Part shown: piece by piece, positions 11,551 to 23,445 of the stretch
Numbering within the stretch: the stretch's first letter is position 1
Layout of the letters: each line of letters starts with the position of its first letter
Source: Hyparrhenia diplandra
Lineage: Eukaryota > Streptophyta > Magnoliopsida > Poales > Poaceae
DNA: 64,000 bases
Direction of reading: 5' to 3'
Assembly (NCBI GenBank): GCA_015847255.1
Contig: JADLZK010011568.1
Coordinates: forward strand, 310,001-374,000
Notes under the pieces: generated by a model
The model's database searches: none
The model's input: only the letters and a program-made list of their open reading frames with translations
What the model was told of the DNA's origin: nothing
Translations under genes and position numbers: made by a program

Positions 11551-12116
11551 TGTACAGAGCTCAACAATCCTAGATAGTTGACTAGTGTAGTGCACTGAGC
11601 ACAAGATTTACCAAAAGTACCCAACAAAAAGCTAGATCCAGGCGAAAAAAGAATACCACCAATGTAGTACCATCTGATCCATGCGAAGTCTGATTCAAAG
11701 TAATCATAATGCAACATAGACACGAAGAACCTCTACCAATTTAATATACTTGGTTACAATTCCAGACTTTCCAGTGGATTAACAAATCAAGTGTTACCAA
11801 ATATGTTCTCCATGTCACTAGCATACATAAGCATTAATGGACTCCTACAGTCTCTCTTAGTTTGAAGGAGAAGCGAAAGCTACCCTAATGTACTGCAGGT
11901 AAAAATATTAAAGAAATGTGTACCTAATCACATCCACGTACAGAGTCACAGATGCAGGTGTAATAACAGAAATTAAAAAGGAAACGAGATGCCATTTATC
12001 ATTATCTAAAAAAAAATTCCATTTACTGATGCTGATACTGCATGTGTAGCATGTGTACATTGACCAACCAAAACATCAAATCAGGGGAGTAGGGGACGAC
12101 ATTACTATAGTATAGC

Positions 12117-12620
12117 TCATATAGTCATACGCCACGGTGCCATCCCTTTTGAGCGCGTGGACCAGCAGACGTCGGGCGCCCTTGCAGATGCTCTTGACAG
12201 CTCGGGCGACGTTGCCGGTGACGACGCCGGTGCCCGGGGTCTGGATCTCCTAGGTCCAGTCGCGGAGCGCGCAGAGGTCGTTGACGCTGGAGGGGTTGTC
12301 ACGGACAATGAGCAGGTGGGCGTCAACGGCCTCGATGAGCAGAACGTCGACGGTGGCTAACGCCTTGAGGAGCTCCAGGCCACGGACCTCCCATCCCTTG
12401 AGGCGGCGCTGCTGGGCGCTGGCGGAGCACCTTGAGCAGTGCTGGAGCCTTATCCACCTGTGTCGGCCGCCTTGAAGCAGACGACGGCGCGGCCAGGGGT
12501 ACGAGCCGCCAGACCTTGAGCCGACCGAAGACTCCACACCTCGATCGGCAGCACCGCCATCACCACCCCACCCGTCCCCTTCTCGCGGTCTCGGCTTTCG
12601 CTCGCTGGCAGGCTTGCTCT
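12117..12620 (-). pseudogene. Gene fragment of unknown family
   Basis: On the minus strand a protein-like stretch includes LELLKALATVDVLLIEAV, then LLIVRDNPSSVNDLCALRDW, then a stop codon, then GTGVVTGNVARAVKSICKGA and RRLLVHALKRDGTVAYD in frame. The mix of hydrophobic and charged residues differs from the shadow frames around it, so it is probably a broken exon of a real gene. I do not recognise the family. It begins exactly where homology to the other blocks ends (about 12120), so it marks a rearrangement breakpoint. The upstream half to about 12860 is GC-rich and uninformative. Confidence 0.4.
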
Positions 12621-12929
12621 CCCGCTCTCTATGATTTGAATTTTGAATGGGGATCGGTTGCGGTTTGATATCCTGGTGGCTGAGGAGGCCCATGCAAAGC
12701 AGTGGAGGACTGGAGGCCAGCCAGCCCATTGGCAACAGAAGACGACAAGGAGGGTTCCCGCTCTCGCTATCGGGCTTCGGTGGAGAGAGCCCACGATGCT
12801 TAGTCATTTGGGCCGCATGCTGAGTCAAATTTGGGCCCATGTAGTGGGCTTCCAAACTGGATTTTTCTTTCTATTTTCAGGATTTCCCAAGTCTTTAGAC
12901 CCATCCTAAAAAAAAAAAGTTACGATCCA

Positions 12930-13330
12930 TATAGACAAAAACTAAATGAGGCTACTCTGCAACCGGTGGTATGTTACTTATGGGCCACGTATATCTCTTT
13001 ATCCTCTTCAGTCTTGTCCCAACTGACCCTGGGCAAAATACTAGATACCTATTACTCGTACACGAATTATCCGAACTCAAGGTACCCGATCCTAAGTTCG
13101 AATAACAATTTTGATTACCTGAAATTAGTTTGGGTAATTCGAATAATACACTACGGTACCCAAATTACCCGAACTACCGAAAGATTTGCCTCCATCTTTA
13201 TATTTATCACATGTTATTAGTTGAACACTTAAAATTATCACTTTATTATTATAATATAATTCTCTACTTCACAACACTTTATATTTACCTTAACAAAACC
13301 TTGGAATTTCACGGGATGTAGTAAAAAATG
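12930..13330. repeat. Upstream repeat shared by P1 and P3
   Basis: From GACAAAAACTAAATGAGGC to GGGATGTAGTAAAAAAT this matches 35790-36186. It includes a degenerate TACCCGA / TTCGGGTA-type inverted array near 13060-13180. It marks the left boundary of the P1 and P3 duplication units. Confidence 0.75.
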
Positions 13331-13399
13331 TATTGCAAAAACGAGTGCATAAAATAAATAAATTTAGATAAAAGAATTCGAAATGGTTGGAGAAAAGGC

Positions 13400-14010
13400 A
13401 CAGACCCGTGCACGCAGCTCACCCCGGGCAAAAAAACCCGATACCCGTGCTCGAATTACCCAAACCCGGACCGAATTACCCGAACCGAGGTACCCGATCC
13501 TTAGTTCGGATAGTGATTTTGATTACCCGAAATTAGTTTGGGTAATTCGGGTAATGCATGCGGGTACCCGAACTACCCGAAATTTTGTCTTCGGCTTTAT
13601 TTTTATCATGTGTTGTTAGTTGAACACTTGAAATTATCACTTTATTTGAATATAATTCTCTTGGTTTGAACATGTGACTATAATATATTGTTCTTCACAA
13701 ATTGTTGTTGATATTCTACACAAATTATTAGTGAAATTTTGTTTAAATTGTTACTAAAATTTTGTGTACTTTGTTGTTTTCTATAAATTCGGGTAGATCG
13801 GGTATGCCGAACTCGAACCCGAAATTGCGGGTACACGAAATTTTGGGTAATGAAATTTCGTGGCTGTTATCACGGTAATAATTTCAATTACCGAATTTCC
13901 AAATACTGAACTACCGACCCGATCGGTTTGGGTAACCGAACGCCTGCAGTGACACCTTGAGACGGCGGGGACATCCCCGAGGAATCTTCCGGAGCAAGGA
14001 GCAAAAGCGC
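13400..14010. mobile_element. Insertion with palindromic TACCCGAA arrays (hAT-like)
   Basis: In P2 and P4 the sequence AAAGGCACAG(CGG) leads on to CCAAAATTTTCTCCCTCCC. In P1 the two are separated by this segment. Both ends are dense in TACCCGAA / TTCGGGTA words in both orientations (13430-13580 and 13785-13950), around an AT-rich core. Subterminal short-word arrays are typical of hAT elements, but I could not fix terminal repeats or a target duplication. Confidence 0.45.
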
Positions 14011-14135
14011 TCCCAAAATTTTCTCCCTCCCTTCTTTTTCGCTCCGCGTTCCCACCCGAGACGGCTTCAGGGCTATAGGATGCGCGGGCAGCCCGGCGGA
14101 TTCCAATGTAGCCCCAAGAGGGTAGCGCCGCCACC

Positions 14136-16133
14136 ATGTCCATCGCCGCCACCAAGTTCCCCACGTTTTTTGAGATGCGGCTGGACAAGGCGACCTTCTT
14201 CAAGGATCTCTCCGGAGGCGATCGGCCGGTTCGAAAAAGGCCTACTTCGTCTTCTCCGCCAAAGGCCTCGATGTCGGGCCGTGGACACCAGGCGATCATC
14301 GCTCGTCGCGCTCCTCCTCCCCGCCGAGGCCTTCGATTCCTACGGCTGTGACGCGCCGTCTCTCAGGGGGCCCGAGCCTCGTCGACATGGCCAAGGCCTT
14401 CCACCGCGCCAACAACGGCGACATCCTCACCATCAAGGCCGTGGGCGACCGCTTCAACACCGTTACCTTCACGTTCGAGGCGCCCAATGGTGTGATTCGT
14501 GATTATGATTTCAATTGTGTGGGACGTCGATGACGGGCCCTTCGAAATCAAGGAAACCACGGAATCCGAAAGTACCGGGCCACGATCCGCATACCTACGC
14601 CATGTTTATGGGTATTCGCAACAACCTCGCCAGCCTCGTGGAGACGGCACTTTGGACTGGTACATAGATTTTACCCGTGATTTATAAGGCTAAACACTGT
14701 TACTGTTGCACATGGCTGATTCTAGTTCTGTAACTTGAACCATATCCGGCTCCCCCCGCCGGAGTTATCATCTCGGTGGATAAGGAACGTGTCGAGTTCT
14801 TCACTCATGGAGGGACTGGGATCTTGAAAGGATCGTCTCTCAGGCGGGCTCTAACCGTTGGCAAGGTACTTACCGGTTTGACCCTCTTAGCACCTCAAAT
14901 TGGAATGGATCTCATCCTCTGAATATCTGTATATATCACTGTAACATGAAATGCAGTGAACAATCATATCAGTCATGTGTTGTCGATGCTTAATGCCCTA
15001 ATGTTGTTAGCAAGCGTGCATTCTTAATTGGTTCCTCACCTAGGTTACGGTTTAGCTGCCTGTGTGTCTGGTGGATAGACACCAGATTAGCAGAACATGT
15101 ATGTATTCATACTGCCTTAGAATTTCGTTGTCTCACTATATATACCGTGTTGAGTTTCTAATTCACTTTGTTTGCTACTGTTGCTCATCTATGTTGGGAG
15201 TATTAGTTTAGTCTATACAACTGAATTTGTTAATTTGTCTACATATTTCATAAAGCGGAACAATGGTCTTCATCATTTGGTTGATTACATTGGTATTGGT
15301 AAATATGAGTCAATTAAGCGTTTGCCTTTTTAGTTATTGCCTATTTCCTTTTTAACTGTAAAATCTGGGTGAGGTGGTTCTCTGCAGTGCATATTACCAT
15401 CTGTTTATTCTATAAAATTTCAATTGGTTCTGTCATATGGAGTAACTTCTTTAGTATCCTTTGCCATTCAACTGCTCCCTCTATACACATAAAACATGAC
15501 GTTTTTTGAGCAACGACACGGTCTCCAAAACACAAGTTTAACTTCTTATTTCTATCAAAATATTTATCAAAAAAATTATACATGTATATTTTTATGAAAG
15601 TATTTTTGTAGACAAATCCATTCATATAATGTTCATATTTTTAAACTCAACAACTGATTTATTCATCATTTATATTTCGAGGTTTGACACAAACCTTGTC
15701 CAAAATGTTAAGTTTTGTGGGTATGGAGGGACTAGGGAGTACTACTTTAAGAAATACTGTACAATGGATCCTGTTTATGTGTATCTGCAGTAGTTAATGG
15801 GTCATATTTGTATCAATGCAGCCAAAAGAACCTATCCTAATACGATCGAAAGAAGAGGTTTCCCAAACCTTTGAAATGAGGCTTATGAACTCCTTCTCCA
15901 AGGCGTCTACCCTGTCTGATCAGGTGACTATCCATCTTTCATCCAAGCAACCCGCGGTGTTCGAGTACAAGATGCAGAGGATGGCAATTGAAGATCCTAG
16001 GGATGGTTCTCAACCCGCGGTGTTGGAGTACAAGATCCTAGGGATGGGATATATCAGATATTACATGATGCCAGCAGGGATCTCAAAGGAAGATGAGGTG
16101 CAGAAGATGCAGAGGATGGCAATTGAAGATTAG
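14136..16133 (+). pseudogene. PCNA-like gene P1, degenerate
   Basis: Sliding-clamp (PCNA) homologue, the ring that tethers DNA polymerases and repair factors in the nucleus. Start ATG at 14136 in a strong GCCGCCACC context. Exon 1 (14136-14659) keeps FEMRLDKATFFKDL and, after several shifts, VGDRFNTVTFTFEAPNGVIR; exon 2 (14765-14865) has VIISVDKERVEFFTHG; exon 3 (15822-16133) has MNSFSKASTLSDQVTIHLSS. At least three frame-shifting changes damage exon 1 (around 14205-14310 and near 14525). Unlike P2 and P4 there is no intron after TFTFE.PN. The C-terminus carries an internal duplication (PAVFEYKMQ... / PAVLEYKIL...) and ends QRMAIED. Most likely a pseudogene. Confidence 0.85.
15475..15739. mobile_element. 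Stowaway-like MITE in last intron of P1
   Basis: About 265 bp with inverted ends CTCCCTCTATACACATAAAAC and (reverse) CTCCCTAGTCCCTCCATACCC, flanked on the right by TA (left flank TG, apparently mutated). The orthologous copy in P3 at 43373-43617 has TA on both sides. P2 and P4 lack it at the matching intron position, so it inserted before the P1/P3 split but after the lineages parted from P2/P4. Confidence 0.8.
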
Positions 16134-16800
16134 ATGCAGAATGAGGGAGATGAGATGCAGAACTGATGACTAGCGGGGATATGTATGGTCATGTTGCCTA
16201 CTTTGTCTTTCCACCATCAATTGCTTGACCATTGTTTGCAAGCAAAAAAAAAGATGTTGTCTATTTATTATATCTCATCTATTTAGGTCAGACAGTTTCA
16301 GCTGCTTGTATCTGTATATGTTGTGTGTCCTTGGAGTCTTGGATTTACAGTGATTTAGATGAGTGGATTTGTGATTTGTGCATTGGTATATTTGTGATTT
16401 GTGCATTGGTATATTTGTGATTTGTGCATTGGTATATGCTGTGCTGTTTGATACGATCACACAATTTTTTTTTCTTTTTTGAATTGTCACACAATTTATT
16501 TTTGGGAGGGCAAGAATGTGCCTTTCGTTTCTTTTTAACTGCCGTAAATTTGGAGACTGACCTGCTCGGAGGTGCTCCTTACTCCTGAGCGGCAGTCCTG
16601 ATTTCCACGCTTCACGGTGAAAGGATGCGGGGTGGGACCGAACAGGCGGCATATCCCTCCCATGAAAAGGTCTCAAGTGGCTAATTTGTTGGACGTTGGT
16701 TAATTTATCCCCTAATTTTAATGAAATGAATTAGATAGGATTTGTCAACATCTAATTTTTGAATATTAATTACATATTTGTTAGCGTGTAAGTTTTAGCT
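16134..16800. other. 3' flank of P1 and spacer
   Basis: Homology to the P3 flank (44014-44390) runs to about 16560, including the TTGTGTCCTTGGAGTCTTGG segment and a short TTTGTGATTTGTGCATTGGTATA triplet repeat at 16368-16437. No gene after that. Confidence 0.6.
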
Positions 16801-16806
16801 AGAGTA

Positions 16807-17774
16807 TCACGGGCCGGTTAGATTGGGCGGTTGTGACCGCGTGAAACCGGCAACCGTTGGAGCGGTGAAGGTGGCGTAGGGAGCAGCTGCTTTTCGACGG
16901 CGGCGGCCGGCGGCGGCGCGGGCAGCAGCAAGGAGCGGTGGAGCCGTGATGGTGGGGGGGCGCGCGCGGGCGGCGGCGCCGTGGGCGTTGGCGCGCAGCG
17001 ACGACGGCGCGGACGTGGTGGTTCTCCAAAGGGTCATCCGTCCTACTGCTAGCCGCCACCACCTCCTTCCTTGCATTTGTTGCCACCGGTGTTCTATGCG
17101 GCCATGTTGATCGGAGAGTTGGACCAACTCTAGATCATCCACCTTGCCCTCGGTGATCGAGGCGCCCCTTGACGCTCCGGGGGGCACGGGGTTTCGCCCC
17201 GCAGCCTCTTGCTTGGGAGGCGCAATATTCCTCGGCGGCACGTAGGCGGCAAGGGCCATCCATCGCTGAAACATCCTCAAAGCGCGACGATGCGACCGAA
17301 CGTGTGGGGTGGGAGGCGCCACCCCCTCCGGCCGGTCGGGCGGTGGTCCACCCTCCGCGGTCGGGCGGTGGTCCACCCCTCGCCCGCTCCGAGCTCCAAC
17401 GCCGAGATCCGGTCAAGGACCCCCGTAGCCGCGGCAGATCCGGACTCCGAGCACGAGGCGACGATCGACGCGTCGACGGCGAGGCTCTCCCGCGCCGCGC
17501 GAGACTTCATTCGCGAGCTTGGAATCCCACTTGGACTCGGGTTGTTAAAACGCTTGAGGATCTCGTCGAACATGGCCTTCACATTCGGCTCCATCACGCC
17601 CGAACGCCTTTTGCCGCCTGGCGTAGTCGATGTCAGTGAAGGGGAAGGATCCGGCGGTGGCTGGATCGACGGTAATACCGATGTCGAACCCAGCGTTGTG
17701 GCGGTGGTCCGGCGAGATCTCCGACCAGGAAGGGAAAGGAAGGAGACAAAGGGAGAGAAAGTAGGTAGCGGCAA
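16807..17774 (-). pseudogene. Degenerate GC-rich retroelement gag-like fragment
   Basis: On the minus strand, MEPNVKAMFDEILKRFNN followed by frames rich in Arg, Pro and Ala resembles the coiled N-terminal region of grass retrotransposon gag proteins (FDEILKRF, then WDSKLA in another frame). Several frames are open on both strands because GC is high. A short duplicated phrase GGTCGGGCGGTGGTCCACCC occurs at about 17334 and 17361. Identity is tentative and it has no intact product. Confidence 0.3.
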
Positions 17775-17884
17775 AGTTTGAATCTCTACAACATAAAAAG
17801 AACAAAAGGAAGACTTTCATTTGGTGCGGTAAAAATTTCGCCTCACCTTTCACCCCCTCCGTGCGATCCCGCACCCTCTTCCCA

Positions 17885-18095
17885 CGCGTCTCCTCACACA
17901 TGCAATCTACATTTGGCTCCTCACACATACAATCTATATTTGGCAACACCTAATCAATCTCCTCTCACATGCAATCTATATTTGGCAACACCCAATCAAC
18001 GTCCGCATGGAAAGCATGACAATTATATTAGGCAACCACCCAATCTTGTCACACATGCGGTTTATATTAGGCAACCACCCATGCGAGGCGATATG
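17885..18095. repeat. Short degenerate tandem repeat, about 40-bp unit
   Basis: Four to five copies of a unit with TCACACATGCAATCTATATT and GGCAACACCCAATCA, decaying toward the right. Noncoding. The remainder to 18337 holds no gene. Confidence 0.7.
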
Positions 18096-18337
18096 ACCAA
18101 AGTATCCTTTCATTCATCAAAAGTTTGCTTGCAACACTCATTTGTTTGTTGATTGGATTTGAGATTTGTATCTTCCGTTGATTAAAGAACAAGTTTATGT
18201 TATTTTTAGTGTTATCTTTCAAATAACACATCATAAAATATTTGTCCATAGTGAACTATTTCCTACCCCTCTCAAATACTAAGTTACTGAAGAAACAACC
18301 AACAACGGCTCAATTTCTTAATATATTGAAAACATCA

Positions 18338-19216
18338 TCTATACATTTAATAGAGGGAATACCAAATGCTCCGTGTGTTTGCAAATCATGAGGTGGTCAG
18401 CGGAGTATAGTGAATTTGCTTTAATCGAAAAACAAACACATTTCGAACTCACTAGCACAATTTAACAAAAATAGGGGTTGTGCCAAAGCTAGGTAGAACA
18501 CTGCCCTGGTTTCCGAGTCCTGGACTTGAAATGCAACTCACAGCAGATGCTCACAAAACATAATGTTGAACAGTTGTTGGTGATTAACAAAAGTGAAAAA
18601 TATCACGAGATAATTAACTTTAGAAGACAAGTAACTGAGACAATTGTTGTTGGCAAACAACGCATCGTGTTTGCTTACTTCCTCTTTTTTTGTTTCTTAT
18701 TAATACTTCCAGGTTTTGGTTGAGACAAGAAAATCAGCTGGTGCCATTGTGAAAGCCAGTTCAAGAACAATACTCTGCTTTCGTGAAGGTATCATTCCCT
18801 TATTCTTTGCATTTGTTTAACCAGTCCATGAAAGATTATATGAAAATTCATTCCCATACAAAAACAGAAGGCTACATGAAAATTGAGGTGTTCCCTTCTG
18901 GGCTTCTTAACCAATCAAGGGTTATCATTTTTTCATTGTATTTTGTCGTATTTTTTTTTTTGAAAAAAAATAGTAGGACCTTCTTCGGATGCCTTTCTCT
19001 ATGTGAAAACTATTTGCAACTATATACACGGTGCTGTTATATACACAATATATGCAAAATGCAAAATCATTTATATATGTGTGGTGTAATATGATTGGAT
19101 TAAATGTCATTTTAACATCATTGTTTAATTTTTAAAGTATCGTTATCTTATCATGCGATCCATGTTTTTGATATAAAATTTTGTTATCCCGTAGCAACGC
19201 ACGGGCGTTTAACTAG
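18338..19216 (+). mobile_element. Helitron 3 (about 0.9 kb, non-autonomous)
   Basis: The 3' end is classic: CCCGT-agcaacgc-ACGGG hairpin, then CTAG at 19213-19216 and host T. The motif GTAGCAACGCACGGGC is widespread at grass Helitron ends. The 5' end is proposed at A/TCTATACATTTAATAGAGGG (18337/18338) because it has the right start and target, but there is no empty site to prove it. The interior is AT-rich without coding. Confidence 0.6.
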
Positions 19217-19412
19217 TTGTAAGTAAATGAGTTTGTGTTTGTATTTCGTTATAGAATCAGAGCTCATCCCCCTCTGGGGTGCTCACTCGGGTACACGTCG
19301 AACAAGCCTAGTCCGGCCTAACTACTCTTGCATTGGCATGCTTGATCAGAGTGTGGTTGTGGGAGAGCGTGTGTGAATCCTTCGTCCATTTTATGTTTGG
19401 TTTGCCGTATTG

Positions 19413-19811
19413 TAAGGTTCGACCGGATTCGGCTTCACCATGATAGAGGATGCTATCGTCGGCTCCACCATCGTCGTTTCAACACGGATAGTGATCCCGG
19501 ACGGATGGGCGTTCAACGACTTCTTCGCCTTTGCGAGATCGGCGTCTTCTGCAGTCCACCTCAACGTCGGCGGTTTCCTCCGGCTTTTGGTGCTTCAGGT
19601 TTGGCGGCGGCGGTGGTGGCGGCGGTCTTCGACGGAGACGGTTGCGGGCCGGTGTTCGTTACGGATGGGTCTAAGGACCAGGTTTGTAATTTTTTTATTT
19701 CTTTGGGGTTCTTATAGATTATAGGCGGGGCAACTATCATCCGTATCCTTATACGATTGTACTTGTATTGTTTTTCCTTTAATTAATACAGGTATACTTT
19801 ATCAAAAAAAA
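19413..19811 (+). mobile_element. Retroposed insertion with A tail upstream of P2
   Basis: The flanking promoter-proximal sequence is continuous in P3 and P4 (CTGTATTG/CAAAAACGAG at about 36240 and 45044). Here it is split by about 400 bp ending in a run of A. The insert contains a short open frame (IEDAIVGSTIVVSTRIVIPD) with no recognised domain and a LINE-like 3' end. It is either a truncated LINE or a processed transcript. The target duplication is not resolved. Confidence 0.6.
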
Positions 19812-20132
19812 AAACGAGTTCATACAATAAATAAATTCAGATAAAAGAATTAAAAATGGTTGGAGCAAAGGCACAGCGGAGGGGAGGTGGTTCGCCAAAA
19901 TTTTCTCCCTCCCTTTTTTTCGCTCCGCGTTCCCCAACAGACGGCTTACGCCGCCGCCGCCGCCGCCGGGCCGTCCAAGAGCCTCCTTTCCCCTCCCTCA
20001 TTCCCTCCGCCGCTCTCCCCTCCCAAACCCCTCCTCGCATCCGCCCAGATCCTAGCTGGGGTTTCCCCGTCTTCTCCCGCCCTTCTTCCCCTACGCCGCC
20101 GCCGGGCCCTCCAAGAGGGTAGCGCCGCCACC

Positions 20133-23100
20133 ATGTCCGTCGCCGCCACCAACAAGTTCCCCACCTTTTTTCGAGATGCGGCTGGACAAGGCGACCTTGT
20201 TCAAGGATCTCCTGGAGGCGATCAGTGACCGGTTCAGTAAGGCCTACTTCATCTTCTCCGACAACGGCCTTGATGTCCAGGCCGTGGACACCGGCGGCTA
20301 CACGCACGTCGCCGTCGAGGCCTTCGATTACTACCTCTGCGACCGCGCTGTCTCCGTAGGCCTGAGCCTCGACGACATGGCCAAGGCCTTCCGCTGCGCC
20401 AACAACGACGACATCGTCACCATCAAGTTTGTGGACGACTGTTTCAACATGGTTACCTTCACGTTCGAGACGCCCAGTAAGTGCCCGGCCGCACGTCTTT
20501 TGCGTTGCGCTAGCTGCTTTTTGCTCTGCCCCTGTACGTGCTGATTTTGGGTTTGTGGAAATGAACAGATGGTGTGATTTGGGAATATGATTTCAGTTGC
20601 GTGGACATGGATCACGGCCCCCTCGAAATCATGGAAACCCCGGAATCCGATTACGAGGCCGTAGTCCGTATACCCTCTGCCATGTTTATCGGTATCTGCA
20701 ACAAGCTCAGCAGCTTCGGGGAGAAGGGCACTGGTGCATAGATTTTACCTGGTGATTTATATATAAGGCTAACTGTTACTGTTGCGCTTGGAGGATTCTA
20801 GTTCTTTACCTTGAACCATTGCTATCTCCTGCCATAGTTATCATCTCGGTGGATAAGGAGCGTGTCGAGTTCTTCGTCCGGGGAAATGCTTGGAGCTCAA
20901 GAATTGTCTGCAGGCAGACCCAAACTGTTGTCGAGGTACTTACTGCTTGGACCCCTCAGATTCTCAGATTGGAATGGATATAATCCTTAGAATATCTGTA
21001 TGTGAATGTAACATAAAATGCAGTGAACCATCATATAAATGATATGTGTTGTCGATTCTTAATTCCTTAATGTTGTTAGTAAGTGTGCATTCTTGGTTCC
21101 TCCCCTAGGTTACCTTTTAGCCTGTGTGTCTGGTGGATAGACACCAGATTAGCAGAACATGCATACATACTTAGAATTTCGTTGTCTCACTATAATTGCG
21201 TTGCTAATTCACCTTGTTTGCTAATGTTAATCTTCTGCGTTGGGAGTCTGTATAACTGGATTTGTTAATTTGTCAACATATTTCATAAAGCGGAACTTGG
21301 CTCTTCATTTGGTTGATTACATTGTTATTGCTAAATATGATTGAATTAGGTGTTTGCTTTTCCAGTTATTGCTTATTTCTTTGAATGTAAAATCTGGGTG
21401 AGGTGGTTTTCTACTCTGCAGTGAAGATTACCATCTGTTTATTCTATAAATTTCAATTGGTTCTATCATATGGAGTAGCATCTTTAGTATCCTGTGCCAT
21501 TCGACTACTATTTTAAGACTGTTTATGCATATCTTCTGCACTACTTAATGGGTCATGTTTGTATCAATGCAGCTTGTACAGATGAAAGTCAGGGTTTCCC
21601 TGACCTTTGATCTGAGGTGCATGAACTCCTTATCCAAGGCGTCCACCCTGTCTGATCAAGTGACTATCTGTCTTTCAAACATGGAACCCGCGGTGTTCCA
21701 GTACGAGATCACAGGGATGGGCTACATCAGATATTATCTGTCGCCATTTCCAGGGCTCTCGAAGGAAGATGAGATGCAGCCGTTCCCCACCTTTTCTGAG
21801 ATGCGGCTGGACAAGGCAACCTTCTTCAAGAATCTCCTGGAAGCGATCAGCGACCTGTTCAGTGAGGCCTACTTCAACTTCTCCAACAAGGGCCTCGATG
21901 TTCAGGCCATGGACAGCAGCTGCATCGCGCTCGTTTGCGTTCCTCCTCCCGACAAGGCCTTCAATCACTACCGCTGTGACCACACCCTCTCTGTGGGCCT
22001 GAGCCTCGCTGACATGGCCAAGGCCTTCCGCTGCGCCAACAACGACGACATCCTCACCATCAAGGCCGTGGACGACTGTTTCAACATGGTTACCTTCACG
22101 TTCGAGACGCCGAGTAAGTGCCCGCATGTCTTTTGCGCTAGCTGCTCTTTGCCCTGGCCCTGTACGTGCTGATTTTGAGTTTGTGGAAATGAACAGATGG
22201 TGTGATTTGTGATTATGATTTGAATTGCTTGGACATCGATGACGGCCCCCTCGAAATCAAGGAAACCCCGGAATCTGATTATCAGGCAATAGTCCGCATA
22301 TCCTCTGCCATGTTTATGGGTATCTGCGACGACCTCAGCATCCTCGGGGAGAGGGACACTGGTACATAGATTTTACCTAGTGATTTAAAAGGCTAACTGT
22401 TACCACATGGAGGATTCTAGTTCTTTACCTTGAACCATTGCCATCTCCTGTCATAGTTGTCACCATCTCGGTGGATAAGGAGCGTGTCGAGTTCTTCGCC
22501 GGGGAAAAGCTTGAGCTCTAGAATTGTCTGCAGGCCAACCCAAACTGTTGTCGAGGTACTTACTGGTTGGATCATCTTAGCCCCTCATTTTGGAATGGAT
22601 ATCATCCTCTGTATGTGACTGTAACATGAAATGCAGTGAACAATCATATCAGTGATTTGTTGTCGATTCTTAATTCCCCTAATGTTGTTAGCAAGTGTGC
22701 ATTCTTGATTCATAACTTAGCTAGGTACCTTTTAGCCTGTCTGGTGGATAGACATCAGATTAGCAGAACATGCATACATACTGCCTTAGAATTTCGTTGT
22801 CTCACTATACCGTGTTGAGTTGCTTATTCACTTTGTTTGCTAATGTTGCTCTTCTGTGTTGGGAGCTGTATAACTGGATTTGCTAATTTGTCTACATATG
22901 ATTTGTTAAAGCTGAACGTGGCTCTTCATTTTGTTGATTACATTGCTATTGGTAAATAGGATTGAATCAGGCGTTTGTTTTCTTAGTTATTGCTTATTTC
23001 CTTCGTAACTGTAAAATCTGGGTGAGGTGGTTTACTACCCTGCAGCATATTACCATCTATTTATTCTATAAATTTCAACCATATGTTTATTCTTTAAATT

Positions 23101-23445
23101 TCAATTGGTTCTATGATATGGAGTAACATCTTTAGTATCCTCTGCCATTCAACTTTTATTTTAATAAAGAACTACTGTAGAATGGATCCTGTTTATGCCA
23201 ATCTGCACCTAGTAAATGGGTCATTTTTGTATCAATGCAGCCAAAAGAACGGGTTTCGCTGACCTTAGACCTAAGGTCCGTGAACTCCTTCTCCAAGGCA
23301 TCTACCCTGTCTGATCAAGTGACTATCAGTCTTTCATCCGAGCTACCCGCTGTTCGAGTACAAGATCGAAAATATGGGCTGCATCAGATATTACTTGTCG
23401 CCAATTATTGAGATGCAGAATGAGGGAGATGAGATGCAGAACTGA
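20133..23445 (+). pseudogene. Double PCNA-like fusion gene P2, frameshifted
   Basis: Two sliding-clamp units in one transcription unit, matching P4 exon for exon: 20133-20476, 20569-20733, 20838-20935, fused exon 21573-22113, 22197-22361, 22457-22555 and 23241-23445. Donors and acceptors are canonical; for example exon 2 ends ACTG and exon 3 begins TTATC, rebuilding PCNA's TVIISV. The fused exon reads GMGYIRYYLSPFP...DEMQ straight into PFPTFSEMRLDK, so clamp 2 follows clamp 1 with no stop. Lesions compared with P4 are one extra T in the T run near 20163 (exon 1), loss of 2 nt in exon 6 (stop at 22519-22521), loss of 2 nt near 23350, and a compensated pair near 21936-21950. Probably a recent pseudogene, unless these are sequence errors. 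Confidence 0.85.

Larger units (their letters stand above)
5056..12120. repeat. Duplicated block A (PCNA to F-box spacer), split by insertions
   Basis: Sequence from about 5056 to 6535 and from 10972 to about 12120 aligns with 24060-25650 and 49258-50850. Landmarks are GAAATTTGGCTTA..., the GTACTGCAGGT motif and the CATGCAACATG motif. Block A carries four insertions absent from the other copies: LINE 5310-5692, MITE 5875-6056, Helitron 6536-10971 and a LINE tail at about 11295-11550. No gene is encoded here. Other copies of its central part lie at 25855-26290, 35262-35660 and 51050-51470. Confidence 0.85.

Noticed and set aside
16368..16437. Short TTTGTGATTTGTGCATTGGTATA repeats, considered as a CRISPR-like array
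   Set aside because: Three adjacent copies without spacers in a plant context; a simple tandem repeat.
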